A stretch of 64,000 nucleotides of DNA from Ramlibacter paludis (GCF_022012305.1 NZ_JAKLTM010000005.1:186001-250000), one strand, 5' to 3'. Shown: positions 25,106 through 36,025, counted from the first letter of the stretch. The notes: generated by a model not told the origin, from the letters alone. Translations and numbers: made by a program.

Positions 25106-27049
25106 TCAGCGCTGTGCGCTGAGGTCCAGTCCCGGCCCGAGAACTTCCAGCGCGGCCGGCTGGTGGACCGCCACCGTGGCGGCCGTCCAGCCGGCGGGGA
25201 AGGCCTCGCCGGATCCGCTTTCCATCGGCTTCCTGAGCGCCACGTTCACGTCGGCGCCCGGCGGCAGCAGCAGGCGCAGCAGCTCGGTCGCTTCCTCCGA
25301 CAGCGGCTGCCCCGACAGCTCGGCGCGGCGCAGCACGTACATCCAGGGCAGCGCGCCCTGGGCGTCGGCATGGGCCAAAGTCTGGTCGGCCGGCGCGCTG
25401 CCGCTTCTTTGCAGCAGCGCCTGGGCCAGCCGCAGGTCGTGCCGCATGCCGGCCCAGTGGAACAGGTTGCGGCCCTGGCGGTCGACCACCAGCGGCGGCA
25501 CGCCGGCGGCGAGCAATTGATCCAGCACTTCGGCCGGCCGCTTGGGGTCGCGGGCAAAGGCGCCATCCATGGCGGCAAAGGCGGCGATCGGCGCGGCGGA
25601 GCGGTCGCGCTGCAGCAGCAGCCGCACCATGTCCCAGTGCTGGCGGCTCGCCGCGACGGCGATGGAAGACGCGGCACCTTCGAGGTCGCGCGGCTTGCCG
25701 CCGCGCAGCAGCAGCGCGCGCGCCAGGCCCAGGTCGTTGGAGCGTGCCGCGCAGGACAAGGCGGTGCGCGGGCGGCGGGCGTCGCCGTCGGTGGCGATCA
25801 CCACCTGGTCGGCCCGCAGTTCGGGCTGCGCGGCCAGCAGCCAGTCGACGGTGGCCCGCTCGCCGCTGCACGCGGCACAGGCCAGCAGCCGCGCGTGGTC
25901 GAGCGGCTGCGGCACTTCCATCTGCGCCAGCAGCCGCGCCTGCTCGAGGTCGCCGTTGCAGGCGGCCGCGATGTAGCCGGCGCGCAGCCGGTCGGACACC
26001 ACCGCGGCGTCGAGGCTGGGGCCCAGGCGATTGGCGCCGTGGCCCTGAAGGCGGTCGAGGAAGACGGAGGCGGCGCGGTAGCTCGCGTCGCCATCCAGGT
26101 AGGTATCGATCAGCGGCAGGCGCGCCAGGTAGATGACGCCGGCCAGCACGACCAGCCCGCCGCAGGCGCGCAGCACCGGCGCCCATCGGCTGCGCTCGGG
26201 TTCATCCGGCGCCGCCAGGGTGCGGATCATCGGCCGGGTCGCCATCACGCTGCGCGTGCCCATGCGCTCGTCGATCGCCGTGGCCATGGCAGTGTCCTGG
26301 CTGCTGGTGAAACTGTCCGAGGGGATGCGGGCGCAGGCGCCGAGGATGGCGCCGGTGAAGGCGATGCCCGCCAGCGTCACCACGGCCACCAGGGCAATCG
26401 CCGCCAGCGCCGCCCAGGCCTGCCACGGGAGCGCGGCCCAGGCCTGCTGCGCCAGCGGCTGCGCGCCCAGCCGGGGCGCGCCGAAGACGACCAGGGCCAC
26501 CAGGCCCAGGACCAGCGGCCAGGCCACCAGCGGCCGCGACCAGCGCGTGGCCGCCATGAAGGCGCGGCTGGCTTCGTTGTCGTAATAGGCACTCAGCGTG
26601 CCGCGCGTGGCCATCTTCAAGGCCGCGGGCGCCGCCAGCAGCGCCGTCGCCCAGCCCAGGGTGGCGCGGGGCCAGCCCGACTCCAGGCCGGGCAGCAGCG
26701 AAACCACCGCGACCAGCACCGCCAGCACGAACAGGGGCATGTTCCACAGCAGGTAGCGCACGAAGGGCGGCTCGGCGTCGACTTCGGGCGGCGGCAGGGC
26801 CAGGTATTCGGGCAGCACCATGGCCACCGGCGCGGTGATCGCCCAGACCAGGTAAGGCAGCAGCAGCGTGGTCGCGGCCAGGGCCAGCAGGGGCTGGCCG
26901 GCCAGCACCAGCAACAGGCCGATCAGCGCATAGGCCAGGAATACGGGCGAGAAAAACAGCCGGCGCAACACCTGCGCCCACAAGTCGCCACGCAGCGCAA
27001 GCCGCGGGCTCGCCACCAGGCTTGCGCCCAGGTCGCTCCATCGCAACAT
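25106..27049 (-). CDS. Polytopic membrane protein with C-terminal ankyrin-like repeats
   Basis: 647 residues. The first half has about seven hydrophobic helices (near 28-85, 103-125, 175-195, 210-235 and 290-310). The second half (from about 345) is a run of ankyrin-type helix pairs, for example AAACNGDLEQARLLAQ, LACAACSGERATVDWLL and LSCAARSNDLGLARALLLRG. GAGGGG lies eight bases before ATG 27049. I know no characterised homologue. The arrangement suggests a membrane sensor or scaffold with a protein-binding tail. The opposite-strand open frame of nearly 700 residues is a shadow. Confidence 0.8.
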   Translation of the reverse strand: MLRWSDLGASLVASPRLALRGDLWAQVLRRLFFSPVFLAYALIGLLLVLAGQPLLALAATTLLLPYLVWAITAPVAMVLPEYLALPPPEVDAEPPFVRYLLWNMPLFVLAVLVAVVSLLPGLESGWPRATLGWATALLAAPAALKMATRGTLSAYYDNEASRAFMAATRWSRPLVAWPLVLGLVALVVFGAPRLGAQPLAQQAWAALPWQAWAALAAIALVAVVTLAGIAFTGAILGACARIPSDSFTSSQDTAMATAIDERMGTRSVMATRPMIRTLAAPDEPERSRWAPVLRACGGLVVLAGVIYLARLPLIDTYLDGDASYRAASVFLDRLQGHGANRLGPSLDAAVVSDRLRAGYIAAACNGDLEQARLLAQMEVPQPLDHARLLACAACSGERATVDWLLAAQPELRADQVVIATDGDARRPRTALSCAARSNDLGLARALLLRGGKPRDLEGAASSIAVAASRQHWDMVRLLLQRDRSAAPIAAFAAMDGAFARDPKRPAEVLDQLLAAGVPPLVVDRQGRNLFHWAGMRHDLRLAQALLQRSGSAPADQTLAHADAQGALPWMYVLRRAELSGQPLSEEATELLRLLLPPGADVNVALRKPMESGSGEAFPAGWTAATVAVHQPAALEVLGPGLDLSAQR

Positions 27050-27109
27050 CGTCGGTCCCCTCTTTTCGGCGGAAAGCTCCGCCGCCCGGCTCCCCGTCCG
27101 GTAACAAGA

Positions 27110-27817
27110 CTATAGGGTGGGGTCGCGGTTGAGGCTATCCAGGCGTTGCGGCGTCCCCACGTCCGTCCAGGCTCCGGTGTAGCACTCGGCACTGACCAGG
27201 CCCTGACCAACGGCGGCGAACAGCAAGGGAGCGAGCGCCACCTTCTGGCCCTGGGGATTGCCGGTGGGGACGCCTTGCAGGAGTTCGCGCCGCAGCAGGG
27301 CCACGGTGGAATAGGTGTAGGGGCGCTCGCCCTCGCGCGTGGCGAGGCCGTTGCCGTCCAGGCCGAAGTCGCCCTTGGGGTTGTGTTCGGGGTTGGGCAC
27401 GAGGAACAGGTGCGCCAGCTTGCCGCCGGCGGCGAAGCGGTCGAAGGCGGCGCGGGTGAAGCGGAACTCCGGCATGTAGACGTCGCCGGCCACGATCCAG
27501 AAGACTTCGCCGAGCAGGGGCAGGGCGCGCGCAATGCCGCCGGCCGTCTCCAGCGCGCCGCCGAAGTCGCGGCCTTCGTGCGAGTAGCGGATGCGCACGC
27601 CCTGGTGAACGTCGCCGTAGTGCTGCGCGATCTGTTCGCCCAGCCAGGCGGTGTTGACGACGACCTCGTCGAAGCCGCCCGCGCCCAGCGCCTCCAGGTG
27701 GTAGCCCATGAGCGGCTTGCCGCGCACTTCCAGCAGGGGCTTGGGCCGGCTGTCGGTCAGCGGCCGCATGCGTTCACCCCGGCCCGCCGCCAGGATCATG
27801 GCCTGGGCGGTGCTCAA
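27110..27817 (-). CDS. murU: Nucleotidyltransferase, MurU-like (N-acetylmuramate-1-phosphate uridylyltransferase)
   Basis: 235 residues. AMILAAGRGERMRPLTDSRPKPLLEV is the nucleotide-binding start of sugar-phosphate nucleotidyltransferases and is very like MurU, which makes UDP-MurNAc from MurNAc-1-phosphate in the peptidoglycan recycling shortcut. IVAGDV supplies the metal-binding Asp. I start at TTG 27817, whose TTGA overlaps the SpeD stop; ATG 27799 would give the shorter MILAAGRG start usual in the family and is almost as likely. The kinase AmgK, normally adjacent, is not in the window. The catalytic class is certain; the MurU assignment is probable. Confidence 0.78.
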   Translation of the reverse strand: MSTAQAMILAAGRGERMRPLTDSRPKPLLEVRGKPLMGYHLEALGAGGFDEVVVNTAWLGEQIAQHYGDVHQGVRIRYSHEGRDFGGALETAGGIARALPLLGEVFWIVAGDVYMPEFRFTRAAFDRFAAGGKLAHLFLVPNPEHNPKGDFGLDGNGLATREGERPYTYSTVALLRRELLQGVPTGNPQGQKVALAPLLFAAVGQGLVSAECYTGAWTDVGTPQRLDSLNRDPTL

Positions 27818-28194
27818 GACTCTTCTTCTCCCCGGTCCAGCGAGCGCTGCTCGGTCCATTCCGGCTGGAAGCGGTTGACCAGGGCGAACATCAGGCCGCG
27901 CGCCTTGGCCGAATGGTCGCCGCTGAAGTTGCAGACGAAGACGTCGCAGGTCACGGCCTTTTCCTCCGGCCAGGTGTGCAGGCACACGTGCGATTCGGCC
28001 AGCAGCACCGTCGCCGTGACGCCACCCGGGCCCTTGGGCGTGGCAGGAAAGGCGTGGAACAACTGGTTCACGGGCACCAGGCCCACGGCCTGCACGGCGG
28101 CCACGCACCACTCGCCCAGCTTCTGCGGATCGGTCAGCCAGGCGGCGTCGCAACGGCAGCGGTACAGGTCGGCGGTGAGGTGCAGGCCCTTCAT
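27814..28194 (-). CDS. speD: S-adenosylmethionine decarboxylase proenzyme
   Basis: 126 residues, the short prokaryotic type that self-cleaves. The cleavage site is Glu67|Ser68 in LLAESHVCLHTWPE, where the Ser becomes the pyruvoyl cofactor; the following His and the Cys in DVFVCNFSGDH are the expected processing and proton-transfer residues. It makes decarboxylated AdoMet, the aminopropyl donor for spermidine-type synthases; the only aminopropyltransferase in the window is the membrane-anchored one at 19947-21479. ATG 28194 is preferred as homologues begin MKGLHLTAD; ATG 28212 would add six residues. It is divergent from the transketolase gene. Confidence 0.88.
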   Translation of the reverse strand: MKGLHLTADLYRCRCDAAWLTDPQKLGEWCVAAVQAVGLVPVNQLFHAFPATPKGPGGVTATVLLAESHVCLHTWPEEKAVTCDVFVCNFSGDHSAKARGLMFALVNRFQPEWTEQRSLDRGEEES

Positions 28195-28255
28195 GCCCCG
28201 AATGTAGGGCATGGACGCGCGCCTGCCTGTGCGGAAGGCACGAAGCGCCGGTCAT

Positions 28256-28262
28256 TTAAAAT
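28256..28262 (+). promoter_or_regulatory. Candidate -10 element for transketolase
   Basis: TTAAAAT in an otherwise very GC-rich stretch, 38 bases before ATG 28301, is an A+T island of the kind seen at -10 sites. No good -35 hexamer lies 16-18 bases upstream, so the call is weak. Confidence 0.3.
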
Positions 28263-28300
28263 CCCGGGTTTCCCCGACCCACCCCCCGGAGCTGCCCCTG

Positions 28301-30331
28301 ATGGCCAACGATTCCCTGATGGCGAACGCGATCCGCGCGCTTGCCATGGACGCCGTGCAACAAGCGAACTCGGGGCACCCCGGCGCTCCCATGGGCATGG
28401 CGGACATCGCTGTCGCCCTCTGGCACCGCAACCTCAAGCACAACCCCGGCAACCCGCAGTGGGCCGATCGCGACCGCTTCGTGCTGTCCAACGGCCATGC
28501 CTCGATGCTGCTGTATTCGCTGCTGCACCTGACCGGCTACGCGCTGCCCGTCGGCGAGCTCAAGGGCTTCCGCCAGCTGCACAGCAAGACGCCCGGCCAC
28601 CCCGAGGTGGACGTGACCCCCGGCGTCGAGACCACCACCGGCCCGCTCGGCCAGGGCCTGGCCAACGCGGTCGGCATGGCGCTGGCGGAAAAGCTGCTGG
28701 CCAAGGAATTCAACCGCGACGGCCACGCGATCGTCGACCACAACACCTACGTCTTCATGGGCGACGGCTGCCTGATGGAAGGCATCAGCCACGAGGCCTG
28801 CGCGCTCGCCGGCGCCTGGAAGCTGAACAAGCTGGTCGCCATCTACGACGACAATGGCATCTCCATCGACGGCCAGGTCACGCCCTGGTACATCGACGAC
28901 GTGGCCGGCCGCTTCAAGGCCTACGGCTGGAACGTGGTCGGCCCGGTCGACGGCCACGACGTCGAGGCGGTCGACAAGGCCATTGCCGAAGCGCGCCGCA
29001 GCGCCGAGAAGCCGACGATCGTCATCGCCAAGACGCACATCGGCAAGGGCTCGCCCAACCGCGCCAACACCGCCAAGGCGCACGGCGAGCCGCTGGGCAA
29101 CGACGAGATCGCGCTGACCCGCAACGCCATCGCCTGGAAGCACCAGCCCTTCGAGCTGCCGAAGGCGGTGTATGAGGAGTGGGATGCGCGTGCCAAGGGC
29201 GACACCCAGGAAGCCGAGTGGAACCGGCGCTTCGACGCCTACGCCAAGGCGCATCCCGACTTGGCCGCCGAATTCGCGCGCCGCATGAAGGGCGAGCTGC
29301 CGAAGAATTTCGCCCAGGTGGCCGTGGATGCCGCCATCGCCGCGCATGCCAAGGCCGAGACGGTGGCTTCGCGCAAGGCCTCGCAGATCGCGCTGGAAGC
29401 CTTCACCGCCGCAATGCCCGAGATGCTGGGCGGCTCGGCCGACCTGACCGGCTCCAACCTCACCAACACCAAGAGCACGCCGGCGCTGCGCTTCGACCAG
29501 GCCGGCGACGTCGTGACCACCGACGGCAAGATCGGCCGCCACATCAACTACGGCGTGCGCGAATTCGGCATGGCCGCGGTCATGAACGGCGCTGCCCTGC
29601 ACGGCGGCTACATCCCGTACGGCGGCACCTTCCTCACCTTCAGCGACTACAGCCGCAACGCGATCCGCATGGCGGCGCTGATGAAGCGGCGCGTGATCCA
29701 CGTCTTCACGCACGACTCCATCGGCCTGGGCGAAGACGGCCCGACGCACCAGTCGATCGAGCATGCCGCCAGCCTGCGCCTGATCCCCGGCCTCGATGTC
29801 TGGCGTCCGGCCGACACCGCGGAGACCACGGTGGCGTGGGCCGTGGCCCTGGAGAACAGCAAGCGCCCGACCGCGCTGCTGCTGTCGCGCCAGAACCTGC
29901 CGTACGCGCCCAAGTCCGACCTGGGCGAGATCTCGCGCGGCGGCTACGTGCTGGCCGAGCCGGCCGAAGTCGGCGCGCGCCGCAAGACGCAGGCCGTGAT
30001 CATCGGCACCGGCTCCGAGGTGCAGCTGGCGCTGAAGGCGCAGGAGCTGCTGGCCGCCGAAGGCATTGCGGTGCGCGTGGTCTCCATGCCCAGCACCACC
30101 ACCTTCGACCGCCAGGACCGCGACTACAAGCAGACCGTGCTGCCCGACGGCCTGCCCCGCATCGCCGTCGAAGCCGGCGTCACCGATTTCTGGTGGAAGT
30201 ACGGCTGCGCGGCGGTGGTGGGCATCGACCACTACGGCGAATCGGCGCCGGCCAACGTGCTGTTCAAGAGCTTCGGGTTCACGCCGGAGAACGTGGCGGA
30301 AACGGTGCGGGCCGTGCTGCAGAGAAGCTGA
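28301..30331 (+). CDS. tkt: Transketolase
   Basis: 676 residues, the normal length. Thiamine diphosphate binding is shown by GDGCLMEGISHEA near residue 155 ending in NGISIDG; substrate and cofactor motifs include SGHPGAPMGMAD (about 25), LSNGHASMLLYS, TTTGPLGQG, and in the second domain HDSIGLGEDGPTHQ. It transfers two-carbon ketol units in the pentose phosphate pathway or Calvin cycle. I begin at ATG 28301 (MANDSLMANAIRAL); the 30 residues upstream in frame are unlike the family. In related bacteria tkt is followed by gap and pgk; here an unrelated gene intervenes before gap. Confidence 0.94.
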   Translation: MANDSLMANAIRALAMDAVQQANSGHPGAPMGMADIAVALWHRNLKHNPGNPQWADRDRFVLSNGHASMLLYSLLHLTGYALPVGELKGFRQLHSKTPGHPEVDVTPGVETTTGPLGQGLANAVGMALAEKLLAKEFNRDGHAIVDHNTYVFMGDGCLMEGISHEACALAGAWKLNKLVAIYDDNGISIDGQVTPWYIDDVAGRFKAYGWNVVGPVDGHDVEAVDKAIAEARRSAEKPTIVIAKTHIGKGSPNRANTAKAHGEPLGNDEIALTRNAIAWKHQPFELPKAVYEEWDARAKGDTQEAEWNRRFDAYAKAHPDLAAEFARRMKGELPKNFAQVAVDAAIAAHAKAETVASRKASQIALEAFTAAMPEMLGGSADLTGSNLTNTKSTPALRFDQAGDVVTTDGKIGRHINYGVREFGMAAVMNGAALHGGYIPYGGTFLTFSDYSRNAIRMAALMKRRVIHVFTHDSIGLGEDGPTHQSIEHAASLRLIPGLDVWRPADTAETTVAWAVALENSKRPTALLLSRQNLPYAPKSDLGEISRGGYVLAEPAEVGARRKTQAVIIGTGSEVQLALKAQELLAAEGIAVRVVSMPSTTTFDRQDRDYKQTVLPDGLPRIAVEAGVTDFWWKYGCAAVVGIDHYGESAPANVLFKSFGFTPENVAETVRAVLQRS

Positions 30332-30346
30332 ACTGGCAAGACCCCG

Positions 30347-32091
<1,745 letters not shown>

Positions 32092-32105
32092 CGAAGGGAT
32101 CCTTC

Positions 32106-32133
32106 GTCATCCCCGCGTAGGCGGGGACCCAGG
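32106..32133. repeat. REP-like palindrome (GTCATCCCCGCG type)
   Basis: The 28-base unit opens GTCATCCCCGCGTAGGCGGG and continues GACCCAGG, with CCCCGC/GCGGGG as stem. It lies between gapA and the metallo-beta-lactamase-fold gene. Related units occur at 52531-52592 and 52951-52980. Confidence 0.88.
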
Positions 32134-32142
32134 ACAGGCGCG

Positions 32143-33147
32143 ATGCGCTTGCTCGTGACGTTCGCGGCGGCCCTGGTGGCCGCCGTTTCCGTTCTGGCGG
32201 CCGACCCGCCTCCGCCCCGGCCGCAGCTGCTCGCCCCGGGCACCTGGCTGCTGCCGGGCACCTTCCCCGAAGGCCGACTGCCGGATGGCAACACCGTCCT
32301 CTTCGAAGGCGCGACCGGCCTCGTCGTGATGGACACCGGCCGCCACGCCTGGCACGCGCAAGCGATCCTGGACTTCGCGCGTTCGCACGATCGCCGCATC
32401 ACCGACATCGTCAACAGCCACTGGCACCTGGACCACGTGAGCGGCAACGCGCCGATCCGCGCGGCCTATCCGCAGGCGCAGGTGCACACCGGGCTGGCGA
32501 TGGAACGCATGATCCGCGAGGTCTGGCCGGATGCACGCGAGCGCTCGGAGGCCAGCATCGCGGCCGGCCGGATTCCGGCAGCGATGGTTCCCGACGTGCG
32601 TGGCGACATCGTGACGCGCGAGCAGCCGGAAGCGCTGCGGCCGGACTTTCCGGTGACGCGAACGGAGACGCGGCGCCTGGACGGCGTGGAGCTCGCGTCG
32701 CACTTCGCGCCGCATGCGGCCACCGAAACGGATGTGTGGCTCTACGCGCCGGCAAGCCGCATCGTCGCGGCCGGCGACCTCGTGACCTTGCCGGTGCCTT
32801 TCCTGGACACGGCCTGCGTGCAAGGCTGGCACGACGCGCTGGCGCAAGTCGAGGCCACGCCCTTCGTCACCCTGGTCCCGGGCCACGGTGCGCCCATGGA
32901 CCGCGCGCAGTTCGGCATCTACCGCAAGGCGTTTGCCGCGTACACCGCGTGCGCCGCGTCCAGCGCGCCGAATGCGCGGTGCGCAGCCCGGTGGCTGGAG
33001 GCCACGGCGGAACTGCGCGCGCCCGAGCCGGCGGACGACGGCCGCGCGCGGGAAATGGCGGAGGAATACGTGGACCTGTTGCGCGCGAATGACGGCAATG
33101 GCGCGCGCTGCCTGGAGCCTGCGAGCCGCGGCGGCACCCGCAGGTAA
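32143..33147 (+). CDS. Exported metallo-beta-lactamase-fold hydrolase
   Basis: 334 residues with signal peptide MRLLVTFAAALVAAVSVLAA. The zinc motif NSHWHLDHVSGN gives His93, His95, Asp97 and His98; a further His in APHAATETDVW, Asp in AGDLV and His in PGHG complete the usual ligand set. It is a periplasmic hydrolase of unknown substrate; it resembles the general family and not a defined beta-lactamase subclass. It starts nine bases after the REP-like palindrome, with only a modest ribosome site, and may be transcribed from gapA. Confidence 0.83.
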   Translation: MRLLVTFAAALVAAVSVLAADPPPPRPQLLAPGTWLLPGTFPEGRLPDGNTVLFEGATGLVVMDTGRHAWHAQAILDFARSHDRRITDIVNSHWHLDHVSGNAPIRAAYPQAQVHTGLAMERMIREVWPDARERSEASIAAGRIPAAMVPDVRGDIVTREQPEALRPDFPVTRTETRRLDGVELASHFAPHAATETDVWLYAPASRIVAAGDLVTLPVPFLDTACVQGWHDALAQVEATPFVTLVPGHGAPMDRAQFGIYRKAFAAYTACAASSAPNARCAARWLEATAELRAPEPADDGRAREMAEEYVDLLRANDGNGARCLEPASRGGTRR

Positions 33148-33182
33148 AGTCGGCGGGCCCACAAGAAGAGGAGAGGGAGCCC

Positions 33183-34847
33183 ATGTCGTCCAAACGGCCC
33201 GTCGTGCTGATGGCCATCCTGTTGTTGTTGCTCGGCGCATATGCCGTCCGGCCTTATGCGGAGGCGCTCTACTACCCGGCCCCGAACACGACGCCCGTCG
33301 TCGTGTCCACCGGCCCGCTGCCGGCGGCCAACGGCATCTCCAAGGTTTCCGTGGTGCAGGCGCCCGATGGCCGCTGGATGGCCACGGTGGATTACGCCTA
33401 CACGGGCGAGCCGAAGAACGCGATGGTGCGCATCTTCCAGGTGGTCGCCGGCGCGAGCCCGGGCGGAGCGCCGATCGACTGGCAAGTCGGCGGCCGCAGC
33501 GCCCAGCCGGGCATCCACAGCTTCACGCGGGAGGTCTTCAATCCCAACGTGCACGAGATGTACATCACCCAGAAGGTGTTCGGGCAGCTCGACGTGGCAC
33601 CGGCGCCGCCGATTGCCAAGGTGGCCGTGGACCATCGAATCCAGTGGCCCGACCCGCTGCAGGTGGAAGTCGACCAGGCCCTGGCCGCCGGCAAGGAGGA
33701 TGCGATCGTGCAGAAGGCCGTCGACCTGATCGACACCAACAACGGCGGCCAGCTGCAAAGGGCGCGCAGCCTGCTGCAGACCCTGGTGGATCGCCGGCCG
33801 CAGGCCGATGCCGCCTACGTCGAACTGGCGCGCGTCGCCATGAAGACCCAGTGGAACCCCACCGGCCTGCGGCAGTCCGAGGCGCTGCTGCAGTCGGCGC
33901 TGCAGATCCGGCCGGACAGCCGGAACGCCAAGATCCTGCTGGGTTACGTCTATGCGCACCAGGGCCGCCACAAGGAGTCCGAAGCGGTATTCAAGGAATC
34001 GGCCGCGGTCGACGGCCCCAACCTCTGGCTCTGGGCCAACTGGGGGGAGGTGCTGGCGATGCAGGGCAAGACCGATGCCTCGATCCAGAAATACCGCGAG
34101 GCGGTGACGCGTCCCCCGACGCGCGACACCTACGACAACGCCAGGCGCCATGCGTACTGGAACCTGCTGCGCCTGCTGGAGCAGAAGGGCGACTTCGACG
34201 GCATCGAAGCGCTCCTCAAGCAGCGGTCGCAGGACTACGCCGGCGAAGGCTGCTTCGCCGTCGACCACGCCAGCTTCCTCGCGCTGCAACGCGCGGATGC
34301 GGCCGGCGCCTTGCAGGTCATGCGCGAGACCCCCTCCCCGCGGTGCAACGAAGCACGGCGGCGTCTCGTCCAGGCGTTGGCGCAGTACGTGACCTGGAGC
34401 CAGGGGAAGGAGCCCGGGCGCGCCGATGCCTTGCGGCAGGCGCGGGCCTTCGAGCCGGTGAGCCCCACGCTGTTCTATTCGCTGGCTTCGAGCGACAAGG
34501 CGCTGCCGGTCGCCCGCCAGCTGCTGCAGGCCGGCGAAAAGCTGGACATGCAGGACGAGCAGCAGTTCGACGCGCTGGCCTACGCGCTGCGCAACGGCGA
34601 GATCGCCACCGCGCGCCGGCTGCTGCGCCTGGGCGCCAGCCCGCAGGCGCTGGTCGGCCCCGAGAAGATGCCCGCGGCGCTGATCCCGGTGCTTGCGCGC
34701 AACCTGGATGGCATCCGGTTGATGCAGGGCGCGGGGATCGACTACGCCAAGCTGCGCTACCAGGGCACCACGGCGCTCGATTACGCGCGCAACGAGGGCG
34801 ACGCCAAGCTGTTGCAGCTGCTCGACCCGAAGGCCGGACGGATCTGA
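33183..34847 (+). CDS. Membrane-anchored TPR protein with ankyrin-like C-terminus
   Basis: 554 residues. GAGGAGAGGGAG precedes ATG 33183. Residues 6-25 (PVVLMAILLLLLGAYAVRPY) form a signal anchor. A beta-rich segment (about 45-130) follows, then TPR-like units (AAYVELARVAMKTQWN, AKILLGYVYAHQGRHKESEAVFKE, LWLWANWGEVLAMQGKTDASIQKYREA). The last 90 residues have ankyrin-like pairs (LRNGEIATARRLLRLGASPQAL, TTALDYARNEGDAKLLQLL). Probably a periplasm-facing scaffold; the function is unknown. It converges on the pirin gene with 10 bases between them. Confidence 0.8.
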   Translation: MSSKRPVVLMAILLLLLGAYAVRPYAEALYYPAPNTTPVVVSTGPLPAANGISKVSVVQAPDGRWMATVDYAYTGEPKNAMVRIFQVVAGASPGGAPIDWQVGGRSAQPGIHSFTREVFNPNVHEMYITQKVFGQLDVAPAPPIAKVAVDHRIQWPDPLQVEVDQALAAGKEDAIVQKAVDLIDTNNGGQLQRARSLLQTLVDRRPQADAAYVELARVAMKTQWNPTGLRQSEALLQSALQIRPDSRNAKILLGYVYAHQGRHKESEAVFKESAAVDGPNLWLWANWGEVLAMQGKTDASIQKYREAVTRPPTRDTYDNARRHAYWNLLRLLEQKGDFDGIEALLKQRSQDYAGEGCFAVDHASFLALQRADAAGALQVMRETPSPRCNEARRRLVQALAQYVTWSQGKEPGRADALRQARAFEPVSPTLFYSLASSDKALPVARQLLQAGEKLDMQDEQQFDALAYALRNGEIATARRLLRLGASPQALVGPEKMPAALIPVLARNLDGIRLMQGAGIDYAKLRYQGTTALDYARNEGDAKLLQLLDPKAGRI

Positions 34848-34857
34848 GCGCCGCCGG

Positions 34858-35880
34858 CTAGGCCGGCACTTCCTCGCGCCCGTCCGGATACTTCGCGAAC
34901 CGCTTCGGCTCGGTGCCGTGCACCGGTGCCGCGTCGCCGAACTTCCAGCCGCCGAACTGCGTGCGGCGGTAGTCCTGCATGGCCTGCGCGATTTCCTGCT
35001 GCGTGTTCATCACGAAGGGGCCGTACTGCGCCACCGGCTCGCCGATCGGGCGGCCCTGCAGCAGCAGGAACTCGCACACCGTGTCGCCCGCGACGATGGG
35101 CACGATCACGTCGGCTTCGAGCGTGATCGCCACCGGGCCTTGCACCGGCTGGCCGCCGACGTTGGCCGCGGCGCCCTTGAAGAAGTAGAGCGTGCGCTGC
35201 GTGCCGGCCAGCGGCGCGGCAGGGAGCTGCATGGCGGCGCCCGCTTCCATGCGCAGCGTCCAGATGGCGACGCCGCTTTCGTCCTGCGCGGCCCAGGAAT
35301 CGGGCGGCGGCGCCAGCGGCGCGACGTCGCCGAACTGCCCGGCGATCACGGCGACTTCGGTCTTGCGGCCTTCGGCATCGGCGAGCACGCGGCGCGGCAC
35401 CTGCTCGTTCCAGAGCATCGTGAAGTGCGGCTCGGCCATCTTGCTGCGCTTCGGCAGGTTCAGCCAGATCTGGAACAGCTCCAGCGGGTTGTCCTGGTCT
35501 TCCTTCAGCAGCGGGAACATCTCCGAGTGCACGATGCCCTTGCCGGCGGTGACCCACTGCACGTCGCCGCCGCCGAAGCGCGCGGTGGCGCCCAGCGAGT
35601 CGCTGTGGTCGATCAAGCCCTTGCGGACGATGGTGACGGTCTCGAAGCCGCGGTGCGGGTGCGCGGGAAAGCCCGGCACCGAATCGCCGTGGTACATGCT
35701 CCAGCCGTCCTTGCGGCTGAAGTCCTGCCCGATGTCGCGCCCGGCCAGCGGCACCGCAGGCCCCATCTTGCCGTTGCCCTTGGGATAGGCGTCGTCATGG
35801 TAGGCGCAGAAGAGGAAAGGGTCGGCGGTTTCCCAGGGGAAGCCGAGCGGCCGGACGGCGAGGACGGGCGAAGTGGACAT
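34858..35880 (-). CDS. Pirin family bicupin protein
   Basis: 340 residues, longer than typical pirins (about 230-290). Metal ligands appear in the N-terminal cupin: HPHRGFETVTI (two His) and GKGIVHSEMF (His, Glu). A C-terminal cupin includes LFFKG-like LYFFKGAA and LLLQGRPIGEPVAQYGPFVMNT, the usual pirin end. I start at ATG 35880 (MSTSPVLAVRPLG); upstream in-frame sequence runs into the REP-like element. Bacterial pirins include quercetinase-like dioxygenases and redox-sensing regulators; the role here is open. Confidence 0.87.
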   Translation of the reverse strand: MSTSPVLAVRPLGFPWETADPFLFCAYHDDAYPKGNGKMGPAVPLAGRDIGQDFSRKDGWSMYHGDSVPGFPAHPHRGFETVTIVRKGLIDHSDSLGATARFGGGDVQWVTAGKGIVHSEMFPLLKEDQDNPLELFQIWLNLPKRSKMAEPHFTMLWNEQVPRRVLADAEGRKTEVAVIAGQFGDVAPLAPPPDSWAAQDESGVAIWTLRMEAGAAMQLPAAPLAGTQRTLYFFKGAAANVGGQPVQGPVAITLEADVIVPIVAGDTVCEFLLLQGRPIGEPVAQYGPFVMNTQQEIAQAMQDYRRTQFGGWKFGDAAPVHGTEPKRFAKYPDGREEVPA

Positions 35881-35926
35881 GTCTTCCCAGATGCGGCCGT
35901 GGCCGCGCGCTTTCAACCCGCCGGCT

Positions 35927-36011
35927 TGTCGTCCCGGGCTTGACCCGGGATCCATCGCCGGTGGGCGGGCCAGCCGCTGGAGATGGATTGCGGGTCAAGC
36001 CCGCAATGACA
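35927..36011. repeat. REPIN-like inverted repeat, copy 2
   Basis: An 85-base element opening TGTCGTCCCGGGCTTGACCC and closing GGGTCAAGCCCGCAATGACA. It matches the copy at 18104-18187 along its length, except for scattered substitutions and the inner spacer. It lies between the pirin and SlyD genes, both minus strand. Confidence 0.9.
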
Positions 36012-36025
36012 AGCGCATGGAGGCA

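Noticed and set aside
32143..33147. Metallo-beta-lactamase-fold protein as an antibiotic resistance gene.
   Set aside because: The zinc motif is shared by a broad hydrolase superfamily; nothing specific to a beta-lactamase subclass is seen.
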